Below, piece after piece: positions 52,632 to 61,101 of a stretch of DNA of 64,000 nt. Positions within the stretch are counted from its first letter, which is position 1. Every line of letters starts with the position of its first letter. Source of the DNA: Streptomyces sp. TRM70350. Lineage in GTDB: Bacteria > Actinomycetota > Actinomycetes > Streptomycetales > Streptomycetaceae. The notes beneath the pieces were generated by a model. The model ran no database searches. It was not told the DNA's origin and worked only from the letters and a program-made list of their open reading frames with translations. Position numbers and translations under genes: made by a program. Location of the stretch: NCBI RefSeq assembly GCF_019219825.1, contig NZ_JAHUXH010000006.1, forward strand, positions 62,001-126,000. The letters are read 5' to 3'.

Positions 52632-53639
52632 TCACCCCCGCAGCGCCCCCAGGCGCCCCTCCAGCTGGACGAGCAACTCCCCCAGCAGGGCGGCGAGTTC
52701 ACCCTGCTGCGGCGCGTCGAGTCCGGACAGTACGGCACCCTCGTAGGTGAGCTGCTCCGGCAGGACGGCGTCGACGAGGTCCCGTCCGGCGTCCGTGAGC
52801 CGGACGTGGGCGACACGGCGGTCACGGTCGTCCCCGCGCCGCTCGACCAGGGCCCGTTCGGTGAGCTGCTTGAGGCGTTTGGTGACGGCGGCACCGGAGG
52901 AGAAGGTCTCCCGGGCAAGTTCGCTGGGGGTCAGCTCGTGCCCGGTCCGGCGCAGCGCGGCGAGCAGGTCGAACTCCGGCCGACTGAGCCCGGCCCGCCG
53001 CAGCGGGGCGTCCTCGGCCTGCTGGAGGAGGGCGGCACAGCGGTTGACCCGGCCGATGATCTCCATGGGACCGGTGTCGAGATCGGGGTGCACGGCCTGC
53101 CACTGACTGACGACGGCGGCGACGGTGTCAGGACGGCCGGTGGCGCCGGGGCGGGCGGTGCCGCTGGTGGCCGACGTGCCGGTGGTGGCCGACGAGCGGG
53201 TGGTGGCCGACGAGCGGGTGGTGGCCGACGTGCCGCTGGAGGCGCCCGCGTCGCGGCGCTGACCCGCACCGCCGGTCGGATCCGTGCCGCCACGGCGACC
53301 CACCCCGCCGGTCGAATCCACGTCACCGCGCTGACCCGCACCGCCAGCCGGATCCATGCCGCCACGGCGACCCACCCCGCCGGTCGAATCCACGTCACCG
53401 CGCTGACCCGCACCGCCAGCCGGATCCATGCCGCCACGGCGACCCACCCCGCCCGTCGGATCCACGTCACCGCGCTGACCCGCACCGCCAGCCGGATCCA
53501 TGCCGCCACGGCGACCCACCCCGCCCGTCGGATCCGTGCCGCCGGTGACGTCACGGCGGCCCGCGCCACCGGCGCCGCGCCGCCCCGCCGCATCCGCCGC
53601 GTCTCCCCCGTCGGCCCCCCGCCGGTTCGTCCCCGTCAT
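52632..53639 (-). CDS. MarR-family regulator with repeat-rich N-terminal extension
   Basis: A 335-residue protein. The C-terminal ~170 residues are an ordinary MarR domain (LSRPEFDLLAALRRTG, LTPSELARETFSSGAAVTKRL, wing GDDRDRRVAHVRLTDAGR). The first ~160 residues are Gly/Arg/Asp-rich low-complexity repeats of 24 residues (GGVGRRGGMDPAGGAGQRGD), then a Ser/Thr stretch. ATG 53639 is supported by GGAGGA nine bases upstream and by an ATGA overlap with the stop of the FUSC pseudogene. Start codons inside the repeat or near MEIIGRVN are possible alternatives. It probably regulated the FUSC exporter. Confidence 0.82.
   Translation of the reverse strand: MTGTNRRGADGGDAADAAGRRGAGGAGRRDVTGGTDPTGGVGRRGGMDPAGGAGQRGDVDPTGGVGRRGGMDPAGGAGQRGDVDSTGGVGRRGGMDPAGGAGQRGDVDSTGGVGRRGGTDPTGGAGQRRDAGASSGTSATTRSSATTRSSATTGTSATSGTARPGATGRPDTVAAVVSQWQAVHPDLDTGPMEIIGRVNRCAALLQQAEDAPLRRAGLSRPEFDLLAALRRTGHELTPSELARETFSSGAAVTKRLKQLTERALVERRGDDRDRRVAHVRLTDAGRDLVDAVLPEQLTYEGAVLSGLDAPQQGELAALLGELLVQLEGRLGALRG
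53255..53545 (-). repeat. 72-bp coding tandem repeat, about four copies
   Basis: Four copies of a 72-base unit (24 codons) follow one another in the N-terminal part of the MarR gene, the middle two almost identical. Third codon positions hold more T than neighbouring genes. The length is a multiple of three throughout, so the frame into the MarR domain is kept. Confidence 0.88.
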
Positions 53640-54775
53640 GGCCGTGCGTCCTCCGTCGTCCTGTCCGCGTCCCGGTCCAGGAGCAGCCCCTGGCGTCGTA
53701 CCGTTGCCGCGAGCGTACGGTGTCCTGCCTGTTCGGCGTGGACGACCCGCTCCTGGGGCAGGCCCGCTGCCACCACTCGCCGGACGCGGCGTCGGCGGTG
53801 GCGCGCAGGTCGACGAGGGCGGTGGTGAGGGCGCGCGGGCGGCCCCCAGCACGTCGGCGGCGGGCTGCGGCCCGGCCAGCAGGCGGGCCATGCGCTCGCG
53901 GGCCCGTTCGGCGGCGGTCAGGGCCTGTTCGAGGCGGGTGCCCGCACTCCGGTTGGTGACGGCGACCGCGGCGACGAAGGTGTCCACGACCCGCTCGGCA
54001 TCAGCACACCGGACTCCTGGAAGCCGGTGAACTCGGCGATGAGCAACGCCATCGGCGTGACGCCGACGCTGCCGAGCCAGTAGTTCCGGCTGGTCAGCGC
54101 CTCCGCACAGCACGAGCGCCGCCCCGCCGAGGTGGGCGAGCGGGATGAGGGCGGCGAAGACGAGGACTCCCGCGAGGTTGCCGACGACGCGCTGCACACC
54201 ACGGCTCCAGGTGAGCGTGAAGTCGGCCTGGTTGAGGGTGGTGGTGACCAGGGCCCAGTACGGGCGGCCCGATGCCGACCGCCAGGAGCGCATCCGGCGA
54301 GGGCGGTGCGGGGCGGCGATCGGGCCGAGGGATGCGAGAGCGCGCCGCAACGGCCGGTAGGGTGCGGCCAGTTCGAGTCCACGCCGAGCAGTTCGTCGGC
54401 GTCCGGGTCGCCCGCGTACGGCACGGGCCGGGTGCCGCGCAGCTCGCGTGTGTCCTCCCCCGGTGCCGCGTGTGCCGGCGTACGCGGCGGCGGCGTTCAA
54501 GGGCTGTGCGGTGGCGCGGCGATCGGGGCCGTGCGGGCCACCTGGTCCAGGGACTGCGGGGCGAACAGCGCGGCGGAGCTGACGAAGGTGTGGACGACGT
54601 TGCCGGGGGCCCGAGCCGGGTGGCGTCGCACACCACCTTGTGCACGGCGGCCAGCAGGGCGCCGACGGTGACCAGCACGACCGCGTGTACATCGCCAGGT
54701 CGAGGCCGTCCATGGCGAGCAGGGGCAGTTGGGCGGGGCGAGCGCGACCACCACGCTCAGCGCGGGCGTGAACAT
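53636..54775 (-). pseudogene. Frameshifted FUSC-family exporter
   Basis: Pieces of a FUSC (fusaric-acid-resistance/aromatic acid exporter) protein occur in order but in different frames. The start MFTPALSVVVALAPP is at 54775, then LLAMDGLDLAMYT, then VLVTVGALLAAVHKVVCDAT, LELAAPYRPLRRAL and PYWALVTTTLNQADFTLTWS, then SRNYWLGSVGVTPMALLIAE, and last VVDTFVAAVAVTNRSAGTRL with an Ala-rich tail. At least four frame changes are needed, so no intact protein is made unless the sequence has errors. The tail ends in ATGA shared with the MarR gene. It points to recent loss of an efflux pump whose regulator survives. Confidence 0.75.
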
Positions 54776-54919
54776 TCCCCCAAATGCACTCGCCCCCGAG
54801 CGCTCCCCGCGTACACCCATGCGCTCGCGTGCGCGCCGCATGAATCGGGCATTCCTCAGAACCGGGCATCCCTTATCAACCGGGCATCCCTTGACCGACC
54901 GTCGAGCGGGGAGGTGCGG

Positions 54920-55474
54920 GTGCACGGACCGGCCGCGTCGGGCTGGCTGCTGGTCGCGGTGTGCGCGGCGACCGGCGCCTACTGCCTGCTGCGCCTGCGC
55001 AGCGGAGTCGAGGAGCAGCGCCGTACCGCGGGGGACGAGGCGCTGATGGGGTTCGGCATGGCCGCGATGGCCGTACCGGCGGCGGTGTACACGCCACCGC
55101 AGTGGGCCTGGCCCGTCTACGCCGTCGTGTTCGGCGCGGCGGCACTGCGCGCCCTGTGGGCGGCGCGCAGCGACCGGCACCATCTGCACCACCTGGTGGG
55201 TGCGTCGGCCATGGTCTACATGGCGTTGGCGATGGCCGACTCCCCCGCCGCCGCGCAGGGACACGGACACGGCGGCTCCGGACTCCCGTTGGTGACCGGC
55301 GCGCTGCTGCTCTACTTCGCCGGATACGTCCTGATGAGCGGGGCGAGGCTGATCCCGGTACCCGCGGTGGCGGGCACGCCGCGCCCCACCGGGTGGGGCG
55401 ACCGGCCCGAACTGGCGCGGGCCTGCCGCGTGTCGATGGGCATCGCCATGGTCGCGATGCTCATCACGCTCTGA
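54920..55474 (+). CDS. DUF5134 membrane protein
   Basis: A 184-residue integral membrane protein with about five hydrophobic helices. WLLVAVCAATGAYCLLRL starts it, GFGMAAMAVPAAVY and HHLHHLVGASAMVYMALAM follow, then a His/Gly-rich loop (GHGHGGSG) and two more helices. The layout matches DUF5134, small actinobacterial membrane proteins often near copper or heme genes; function unknown. GTG 54920 with GGGGAGG upstream is preferred over GTG 54914. Two copies of AACCGGGCATCCCTT lie just upstream (about 54869-54893). Confidence 0.8.
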   Translation: MHGPAASGWLLVAVCAATGAYCLLRLRSGVEEQRRTAGDEALMGFGMAAMAVPAAVYTPPQWAWPVYAVVFGAAALRALWAARSDRHHLHHLVGASAMVYMALAMADSPAAAQGHGHGGSGLPLVTGALLLYFAGYVLMSGARLIPVPAVAGTPRPTGWGDRPELARACRVSMGIAMVAMLITL

Positions 55475-55635
55475 ACACTCGTCCCATGCACGAGTACGGC
55501 GTCCAACTGCCGCCCCGCCAGGTGTGCTCGGCGGAGCGCCACCGCACGCTCCGCCGGCGCGCATATCAAGCCTTCCCGCGCCCCAGCACCCTCGGCCATT
55601 GGCCTTCCGCCACAGGAGTCGGCAAAGATCGCAGC

Positions 55636-56307
55636 ATGCACACCCCATCCGTCGAGTCCCCGCCCCGTCCGTCCGACCATCACACGGCCCTCCGTGCCGG
55701 GATCGCGCTGGCGTCGATCTCGGTGCTGCTCCTGGTGCTGGTCGCCGCCGAGTGGGGGCCGGTGATCGTCCTGGACCGCGAGGTCTCCTGGACCACCCAC
55801 CGCTGGGCCGTCGAGGAGTCCGGGCTCACGCAGGTGTGCCGGATCCTCACGGACTGGGTCTGGGATCCGGTGACGATGCGCATCCTGTGCGCGGTTGCCG
55901 TGCTGTGGCTGGTGTGGCGGCGCTCGGCATGGTGGACGGCGGCGTGGCTGGTGGTCGCCGTGGCGGCGAGCACCGGGGTGCAGCAGACCGTGAAGGCCGC
56001 GGTCGGCCGCGAACGGCCGGACTGGCCCGACCCCGTCGACTCGGCCCACTACGCGGCCTTCCCGTCCGGCCACGCCATGACCGCCACGGTGGTACTGGGC
56101 CTGCTGCTGTGGCTTCTGCACCACCACGGGGCCGGTCGTGCCCTGTTCCGTACGGCCCTCACCGTGGCCGTGGTGTCGGTGGTCGGCGTCGGCCTGACCC
56201 GGGTGTGGCTCGGCGTGCACTGGCCGACGGACGTGGTCGCCGGCTGGTCGCTCGGGGCGATGATGGTGGCCCTGGCGGTGACGGCCCACAGGCGCCTGCG
56301 TCCCTGA
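55636..56307 (+). CDS. PAP2-family membrane phosphatase
   Basis: A 223-residue type 2 phosphatidic acid phosphatase with about five to six membrane helices. The three signatures are KAAVGRERPDW (KX6RP), FPSGHAMT (PSGH) and TRVWLGVHWPTDV (the RX5HX3D element). It dephosphorylates a lipid phosphate or undecaprenyl pyrophosphate at the outer membrane face. The ATG at 55636 gives a short polar N-terminus before the first helix. No partner gene is adjacent. Confidence 0.92.
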   Translation: MHTPSVESPPRPSDHHTALRAGIALASISVLLLVLVAAEWGPVIVLDREVSWTTHRWAVEESGLTQVCRILTDWVWDPVTMRILCAVAVLWLVWRRSAWWTAAWLVVAVAASTGVQQTVKAAVGRERPDWPDPVDSAHYAAFPSGHAMTATVVLGLLLWLLHHHGAGRALFRTALTVAVVSVVGVGLTRVWLGVHWPTDVVAGWSLGAMMVALAVTAHRRLRP

Positions 56308-56389
56308 CCGGAGGTCCCTGCGCCACAGCACCTTCGTGTGCGGCCCCGTTCCACGCCCGGCGTCGCGCGTCGGCCCATAGGATCACCGC

Positions 56390-57079
56390 ATGACCGCCGT
56401 GCTGTTCGACTTCTCCGGAACCCTCTTCCGTGTCGAGTCCACCGAGGCCTGGCTGCGTGCCGTACTCGCCGAGGCGGAAGTGGCACTGACCGAGCCCGAG
56501 TTCACCAAGACGGCGCAGGCGCTGCAGGCGGCGGGCGCGCTGCCCGGCGGAGCGTTCCCCGAGCACATCCCCGCCGAGCTCGCGGACGTCTGGGAGGTCC
56601 GCGACCGGACCCCTGAGGAGCACCGGGCCGCCTACACCGGTCTCTCCCGCCAGGTTCCGCTGCCCGACCCCCGGTTGCACGACGCCCTCTACGAGCGCCA
56701 CATGTCGCCGGACGCGTGGCGGCCGTACCCGGACGCCGCCGAGGTACTGGGCACGCTGCGGGAGCGCGGGATCGGCGTCGGCGTCGTCAGCAACATCGGC
56801 TGGGACCTGCGCCCGGTCTTCCGTGCGCACGGGCTCGACGAGTACGTGCACACATACGCCCTGTCGTACGAGCACGGCATCCGCAAGCCGGACCCGCGCC
56901 TGTTCGCGGCGGCCTGCGCCGATCTCGGCGCCGACCCTCGGGAGGTGCTGATGGTGGGTGACGACCGGCGGGCGGACGGCGGCGCGGTGGCACTGGGCTG
57001 CGCGGTGCACTTCGTGGACCATCTGCCGGCCGACCGGCGGCCGGACGGGCTGCGCCCGGTGCTCGACCTGGTGAACTGA
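56390..57079 (+). CDS. HAD-superfamily hydrolase
   Basis: A 229-residue HAD hydrolase with a helical cap. Motif I is VLFDFSGTLF at 4-13, motif II is VVSNIGWD, the motif III Lys is in YEHGIRKPDPRLF, and motif IV is LMVGDDRRADGGAV. In motif I the second Asp of DxDGT is Ser (DFSGT), as in dehalogenase- or phosphonatase-like branches, so simple phosphatase activity is less certain. The substrate is unknown. An ATG start just after the PAP2 gene, with 82 bp between. Confidence 0.9.
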   Translation: MTAVLFDFSGTLFRVESTEAWLRAVLAEAEVALTEPEFTKTAQALQAAGALPGGAFPEHIPAELADVWEVRDRTPEEHRAAYTGLSRQVPLPDPRLHDALYERHMSPDAWRPYPDAAEVLGTLRERGIGVGVVSNIGWDLRPVFRAHGLDEYVHTYALSYEHGIRKPDPRLFAAACADLGADPREVLMVGDDRRADGGAVALGCAVHFVDHLPADRRPDGLRPVLDLVN

Positions 57080-57208
57080 ATCCCGACTCGGCCGGTGCGC
57101 CGATCCAGGGACCACCGCCCACCCCGGACGATCCCCCGCGTCGCCCGGGGCAGGACGGCACCACCGGCACCGGCCGCTCATGGGCCGGTCCGGACGTGCT
57201 GAGTATAG

Positions 57209-57227
57209 TTGGCTGGCAGCCAGTCAA
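57209..57227. promoter_or_regulatory. TetR autoregulatory operator candidate
   Basis: TTGGCTGGCAGCCAGTCAA is a near-perfect inverted repeat that touches a -10-like TATAGT (57204-57209) and ends 15 bases before the TetR start. A bound regulator would block its own transcription. Confidence 0.65.
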
Positions 57228-57242
57228 CGCAGGAGTTACAGC

Positions 57243-57920
57243 ATGACCCCCCGTAGCGCCTCGGTCAATGAAGAGTTGCGGCGGCGTTCCCGGGAGCGGC
57301 TTCTGCAGGCGGCGGTCGAGCTGGTGAGCGAGCGGGGGTACGAAGCGACGACGCTCGCGGACATCGCGGACCGGGCCGGATCGGCGCGTGGACTGGTGTC
57401 GTACTACTTCCCGGGCAAGCGCCGGCTGGTGCAGTCCGCCGTGCACCGGCTGATGCACCGCACCCTGGAGGAGGCGCTGGAGCGCGAGCCGCGCACCGAG
57501 GACGGCCGGGAGCGGATGGCGCGCGCCATCGACGCGATCCTGGGGCTGGCCCGGGACCGGCCCGTGCTGATGCGCCAGCACATGGCGGGGCTGCTCGACA
57601 CCGAGGGTTTCGTGCAGTGCCCCGAGCAGCAGCGGCTCGCGGAACTGCTGCGGGACACCGTCGCCCGGCACGGCTCGTGCGACACCGGGACCGACTATCC
57701 GATGCTGCGCGCACTGCTCATGGGCGCGGTCTACGCGATGGTGCTGCCGAACGTGGGGATGCCGATCACTCCCCTGCGCGCCGAGTTGTTCCGGCGCTAC
57801 CAGCTCGACTGGGAGCTGGGGGTCCCGCCGGACACCGAGGCGCCCGGCGGGACGTGCGACGCGGATGTGTCCCGCTTCTTCGCGACGGGCGACGATCAGT
57901 CGTCGTCGAAGCCGCGGTAG
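57243..57920 (+). CDS. TetR-family transcriptional regulator
   Basis: A 225-residue regulator. The N-terminal DNA-binding domain (RERLLQAAVELVSERGYEAT, LADIADRAGSARGLVSYYFP) matches TetR helix-turn-helix consensus. The ligand domain follows from about residue 75, with three cysteines (CPEQQ, GSCDTG, GTCDAD). AGGAG lies seven bases before the ATG. No target operon is adjacent on the plus strand, so it probably represses itself and a distant gene. It ends 25 bases inside the convergent LVIVD gene. Confidence 0.92.
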   Translation: MTPRSASVNEELRRRSRERLLQAAVELVSERGYEATTLADIADRAGSARGLVSYYFPGKRRLVQSAVHRLMHRTLEEALEREPRTEDGRERMARAIDAILGLARDRPVLMRQHMAGLLDTEGFVQCPEQQRLAELLRDTVARHGSCDTGTDYPMLRALLMGAVYAMVLPNVGMPITPLRAELFRRYQLDWELGVPPDTEAPGGTCDADVSRFFATGDDQSSSKPR

Positions 57921-59410
57921 TCCGGCTGCGTCTGCACATTGAGCTCGCGCAGCTTGACCCACCGCGCGGGATCCGTGCGCCGGTCGTTGAGCTTCAGGAC
58001 GTCGAAGCCCTTCACCATGTCGTTCGAGTAGATGTAGCCGTTGTAGTAGTACGCCGACCAGGAGCCGCCGCCCGTGAGGCGCTCGGTGCTGATCGGGCCG
58101 CGCTCGAAGTAGGCGATCTCCTTCGGGCGCGCGGAGTCGGTGAAGTCCCAGACCGACACGCCGCCCTGGTACCAGCCCTGGACCATGATGTCCCTGCCCC
58201 TGACCGGGATCAGCGAGCCGTTGTGGGCGACGCAGTTCTCGGTGTCCGCCTGGTGCCGGGGGATCTTGTAGTAGCTACGGAAGACGAGCTTGCGCTTGTC
58301 GCCCTTGCCGACGATGTCGTAGATGCCGTCGGCGCCGCGGTTCGGGCCGATCTCCGCGTTGCAGGTGGCCGCGCCGCCGCCACCCAGCTCGTCGGTGAAG
58401 ACGACCTTGTTGGCCTTCTGGTTGAAGGTCGCCGAGTGCCAGAACGCGAAGTTGACGTTGTCCTGCACCTGGTCGATGACCTTCGGACGCTCCGGGTCCT
58501 TGATGGAGAGCAGGATGCCGTCACCCATGCAGGCACCCGCCGCGAGGTCCTTCGAGGGCAGCACGGTGATGTCGTGGCAGCCGGTGGTCTTGGAGACACC
58601 CGGGTTGGTGGGTCCGCCCGGGTTGCCGCCGCCGTCGGGGCCCTCGCCCGGGAAGAGCACCGGGAATCCGACGACCGCCGCCTTCTCGGGGGCGCGGCGC
58701 GGCACCTTGATGACCGAGATGCCGTCGTGCGGCGGCTGGCAGTCGGGGTAGGCGGCGTTGGGCGAGTACGAGGAGACGTAGACGTAGACGTTGCGGCGCT
58801 CGGGCACCAGCGTGTGGGTGTGCGAGCCGCAGGCGGTCTCGACGGCGGCGACGTACCGCGGGTTGCGCTTGTCGCTGATGTCGAAGACCTTCATGCCCTC
58901 CCAGGAGGACTTCTCGGTCACCGGCTGCGTGGTGCTGCTGCAACTGCTGTCGCTGCGCGAGGAGTCGGTGGACAGGAACAGCAGGTCGCCGGAGACGGAG
59001 ATGTCGTTCTGCGCGCCGGGGCACAGCACCTGGGCGACCGTCCTCGGCGCCCTCGGGTTGCTGATGTCGAAGATGCGGAAGCCGTCGTAGTTGCCGGCGA
59101 AGGCGTATCGGCCCTGGAACGCCAGATCCGAGTTGGTGCCGGGCAGTACGTCCTTGGGGATGTTGGTCAGGTGCTCGACGTTGGCGGAGTGGACGATCTC
59201 GTCCTGGCCGGGTATCTCCCCGGATTCCAGCGCCTTGCGCACTTCGGCCTGGGTGCTGCGGGAGACCTCCTTTCCGGCCGGCGGGCTGTCCCCCGGGTCG
59301 GGGACCGCGGTCGCCGGATGGGCCGTCAGCAGCGCGGCCAGGAGTCCGGCCGCGGCGGTGGCAACGCCGAGACGTCTGAGCCGCGTTCGGGGATCGTTCG
59401 ACAGGATCAC
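57896..59410 (-). CDS. Secreted LVIVD-repeat protein
   Basis: A 504-residue exported protein. The signal peptide (LGVATAAAGLLAALLTAHPATA) ends near residue 31. The mature protein contains several LVIVD-type beta-propeller strands such as GRYAFAGNYDGFRIFDISNP, GMKVFDISDKRNPRYVAAV and VSVWDFTDSARPKEIAYFE. Cysteines occur in pairs that could form disulphides. LVIVD repeats are found on the cell surface of bacteria and archaea; function is not established. GTG 59410 has AAGGGAAG upstream. It is divergent from a DUF305 lipoprotein gene across 63 bp. Confidence 0.85.
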   Translation of the reverse strand: MILSNDPRTRLRRLGVATAAAGLLAALLTAHPATAVPDPGDSPPAGKEVSRSTQAEVRKALESGEIPGQDEIVHSANVEHLTNIPKDVLPGTNSDLAFQGRYAFAGNYDGFRIFDISNPRAPRTVAQVLCPGAQNDISVSGDLLFLSTDSSRSDSSCSSTTQPVTEKSSWEGMKVFDISDKRNPRYVAAVETACGSHTHTLVPERRNVYVYVSSYSPNAAYPDCQPPHDGISVIKVPRRAPEKAAVVGFPVLFPGEGPDGGGNPGGPTNPGVSKTTGCHDITVLPSKDLAAGACMGDGILLSIKDPERPKVIDQVQDNVNFAFWHSATFNQKANKVVFTDELGGGGAATCNAEIGPNRGADGIYDIVGKGDKRKLVFRSYYKIPRHQADTENCVAHNGSLIPVRGRDIMVQGWYQGGVSVWDFTDSARPKEIAYFERGPISTERLTGGGSWSAYYYNGYIYSNDMVKGFDVLKLNDRRTDPARWVKLRELNVQTQPDYRGFDDD

Positions 59411-59473
59411 TGCGTCTTCCCTTCTTCCGTTCGCCAGGAACGGTTCACGGACCCCCGCAGTATCGTCTTCGCC

Positions 59474-60154
59474 ATGCACAGATCAACAGAGGGAAACCGA
59501 TATGTCACGCAGTTTTTCGCCCGCGGGCTCCGCGTCACGGCGTCACTGGCCGTGCTGGCCGTCCTGGGGCTGACGGCCTGCGACTCCGGCGCGGCCCCCG
59601 AGCCGGACGGCAGCAGGGGCCCATCGGTGATCGTGCCCGGCGGGCCCGGAGAGGCGAACCGGACCCTGTCCGCCGAGGACGCCGCCAAGCAGCGCGCCGA
59701 CGACGACTCCCCCAACTCCGCCGACGTCGACTACGCGCGCATGATGATCGAGCATCACGCACAAGCCCTGGAGATGACCGAACTCGTCCCGGACCGCGCC
59801 GAGTCGTCGCAGGTGAGGAAGGTGGCCGAGCGGATCGAGGCCGCGCAGCAGCCGGAGATCGAGGTGATGCGCAGCTGGCTGAAGGAGCACGGGAAGGCCG
59901 AGGAGAGCGGCGGTCACGATCACGCGGGGATGCCGGGCATGGCGACCGAGGCGCAGCTGGACAAGCTGCGGGCGGCGCGGGGAAAGGCGTTCGACCAGCT
60001 CTTCCTCAGGCTGATGATCACTCACCACGAGGGGGCGATCACCATGGCCGCCGAGGTGAAGGCGCAGGGCAACAACGTGCGGATCGAAGAAATGGCCGAC
60101 GACGTGATCGCCCAGCAGACCAGCGAGATCACACGGATGCGCGGGATGCTGTGA
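59474..60154 (+). CDS. DUF305 lipoprotein
   Basis: A 226-residue lipoprotein with a DUF305 (ferritin-like) domain. The signal peptide ends at the lipobox LTAC near residue 36. The domain shows two matching metal-type motifs: YARMMIEHHAQALEMTEL and, after a His-rich linker (GGHDHAGMPGM), FLRLMITHHEGAITMAAEV. The HHxxA/HHEGA pairs are the expected metal ligands. DUF305 proteins are often linked to copper handling. It is divergent from the LVIVD gene, which suggests coregulation. ATG 59474 is the only start giving a signal peptide. Confidence 0.9.
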   Translation: MHRSTEGNRYVTQFFARGLRVTASLAVLAVLGLTACDSGAAPEPDGSRGPSVIVPGGPGEANRTLSAEDAAKQRADDDSPNSADVDYARMMIEHHAQALEMTELVPDRAESSQVRKVAERIEAAQQPEIEVMRSWLKEHGKAEESGGHDHAGMPGMATEAQLDKLRAARGKAFDQLFLRLMITHHEGAITMAAEVKAQGNNVRIEEMADDVIAQQTSEITRMRGML

Positions 60155-60156
60155 GC

Positions 60157-60369
60157 GGTGAGGGGTGAGCGGCTCGGTGCGTGGGGTGCGCGGGGTGCTG
60201 CAAGCGGTGCACGCGCGGGATGCGCGGGACGCTGCCAGCGGTGCGCAGGGTGCTGCGAGCGGTGCGCGGGATGCGGGGTGCGCAGGGTGCTGCGAGCGGT
60301 GCGCGGTGCACGCGGTGCGCGGGATGCTGCCAGCGGTGCGCGGGGTGCTGCGCGCGGTAACCGACCCGG
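60157..60369. repeat. Degenerate G-rich short tandem repeats
   Basis: About 200 bases between the DUF305 and DUF6214 gene ends consist of variants of AGCGGTGCGCGGGGTGCTGC, repeated at roughly 18-22 and 40-44 bases. There are at least nine GCGGTGCGC or GCGGGATGC-type blocks. The G-rich strand is the plus strand. No gene is supported here; long open frames through it are repeat artefacts. Confidence 0.75.
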
Positions 60370-60933
60370 TCAGCGGCGTGCGTGACGTGGGGTCAGGAAA
60401 CCGGCGTCGCGAGCCTGCGCGATCAGCCGCAGCGACCGGCGGCGGCTGTGGCCGGTCGCGCACATCACCGCGAGGACCGGGTCGACGCCCTCCGCCTGCG
60501 CGGCGCGGTACTCCTGCGCGACCAGCCGCCGCCCCTCGACGCCCCGGGGCCAGGCGGGCCGGGCACGACGGGTGCCTGCCTGCTCGTCACCTGGTTCACA
60601 GCTCCAGGTATACGGTTCACAGGTCTGACTTGGCGCGGTCTCCCCACAGGGCTCCACCCCGCACGCGTCGAACAGCGGCCTCTCGATCCACTCGGCCAGC
60701 ACCGTCAGATCGGCCAGCGACAGCGCGGGCCGCGCCTGGACGTCCTCGATGCGCACGTATCCGGCCGCCATGACGGCGAGCGCGTCGACCGTGGCGCCGT
60801 CGGCGAAGGCCAGCCGCACCTGGAACCACGCCGTCACCCCGTCGCCGTCCCGCACCTTCCACGCGGGCCACACGGACACCGCACCGTCCTCGGGACGGCG
60901 ATCAGAAAGATTAAGAAAGGATGCTTCGAGCAC
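60370..60933 (-). CDS. DUF6214-type protein
   Basis: A 187-residue protein. WPAWKVRDGDGVTAWFQVRL, GATVDALAVMAAGYVRIEDV and ALSLADLTVLAEWIERPLFDAC match what I recall of DUF6214, a streptomycete family of unknown function. The C-terminal part is basic with helix-turn-helix-like spacing (EGRRLVAQEYRAAQAEG, GHSRRRSLRLIAQARDAG) and may bind DNA; that is a guess. It has four cysteines in the middle third. The gene end abuts the G-rich repeat block. Confidence 0.7.
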   Translation of the reverse strand: MLEASFLNLSDRRPEDGAVSVWPAWKVRDGDGVTAWFQVRLAFADGATVDALAVMAAGYVRIEDVQARPALSLADLTVLAEWIERPLFDACGVEPCGETAPSQTCEPYTWSCEPGDEQAGTRRARPAWPRGVEGRRLVAQEYRAAQAEGVDPVLAVMCATGHSRRRSLRLIAQARDAGFLTPRHARR

Positions 60934-61101
60934 ACGCGGAACGTAACCGCATGATCACACTCCATTCGGTGGGACACGCGTCCCGTTCTGCGCCCGGCAC
61001 CCTGTCAGCGGAGCCGCGGCAGTGCAATGCTGGAGCCATCAGCGACCTCCTGTGACGCACCGGACGATTCCCGGTGTCCCACCGGACGAAGGAGTTCCGC
61101 C

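Noticed and set aside
60157..60370. Open frames across the G-rich repeats as an antigen-like or collagen-like protein
   Set aside because: No start, no ribosome site and no continuity with a real domain.
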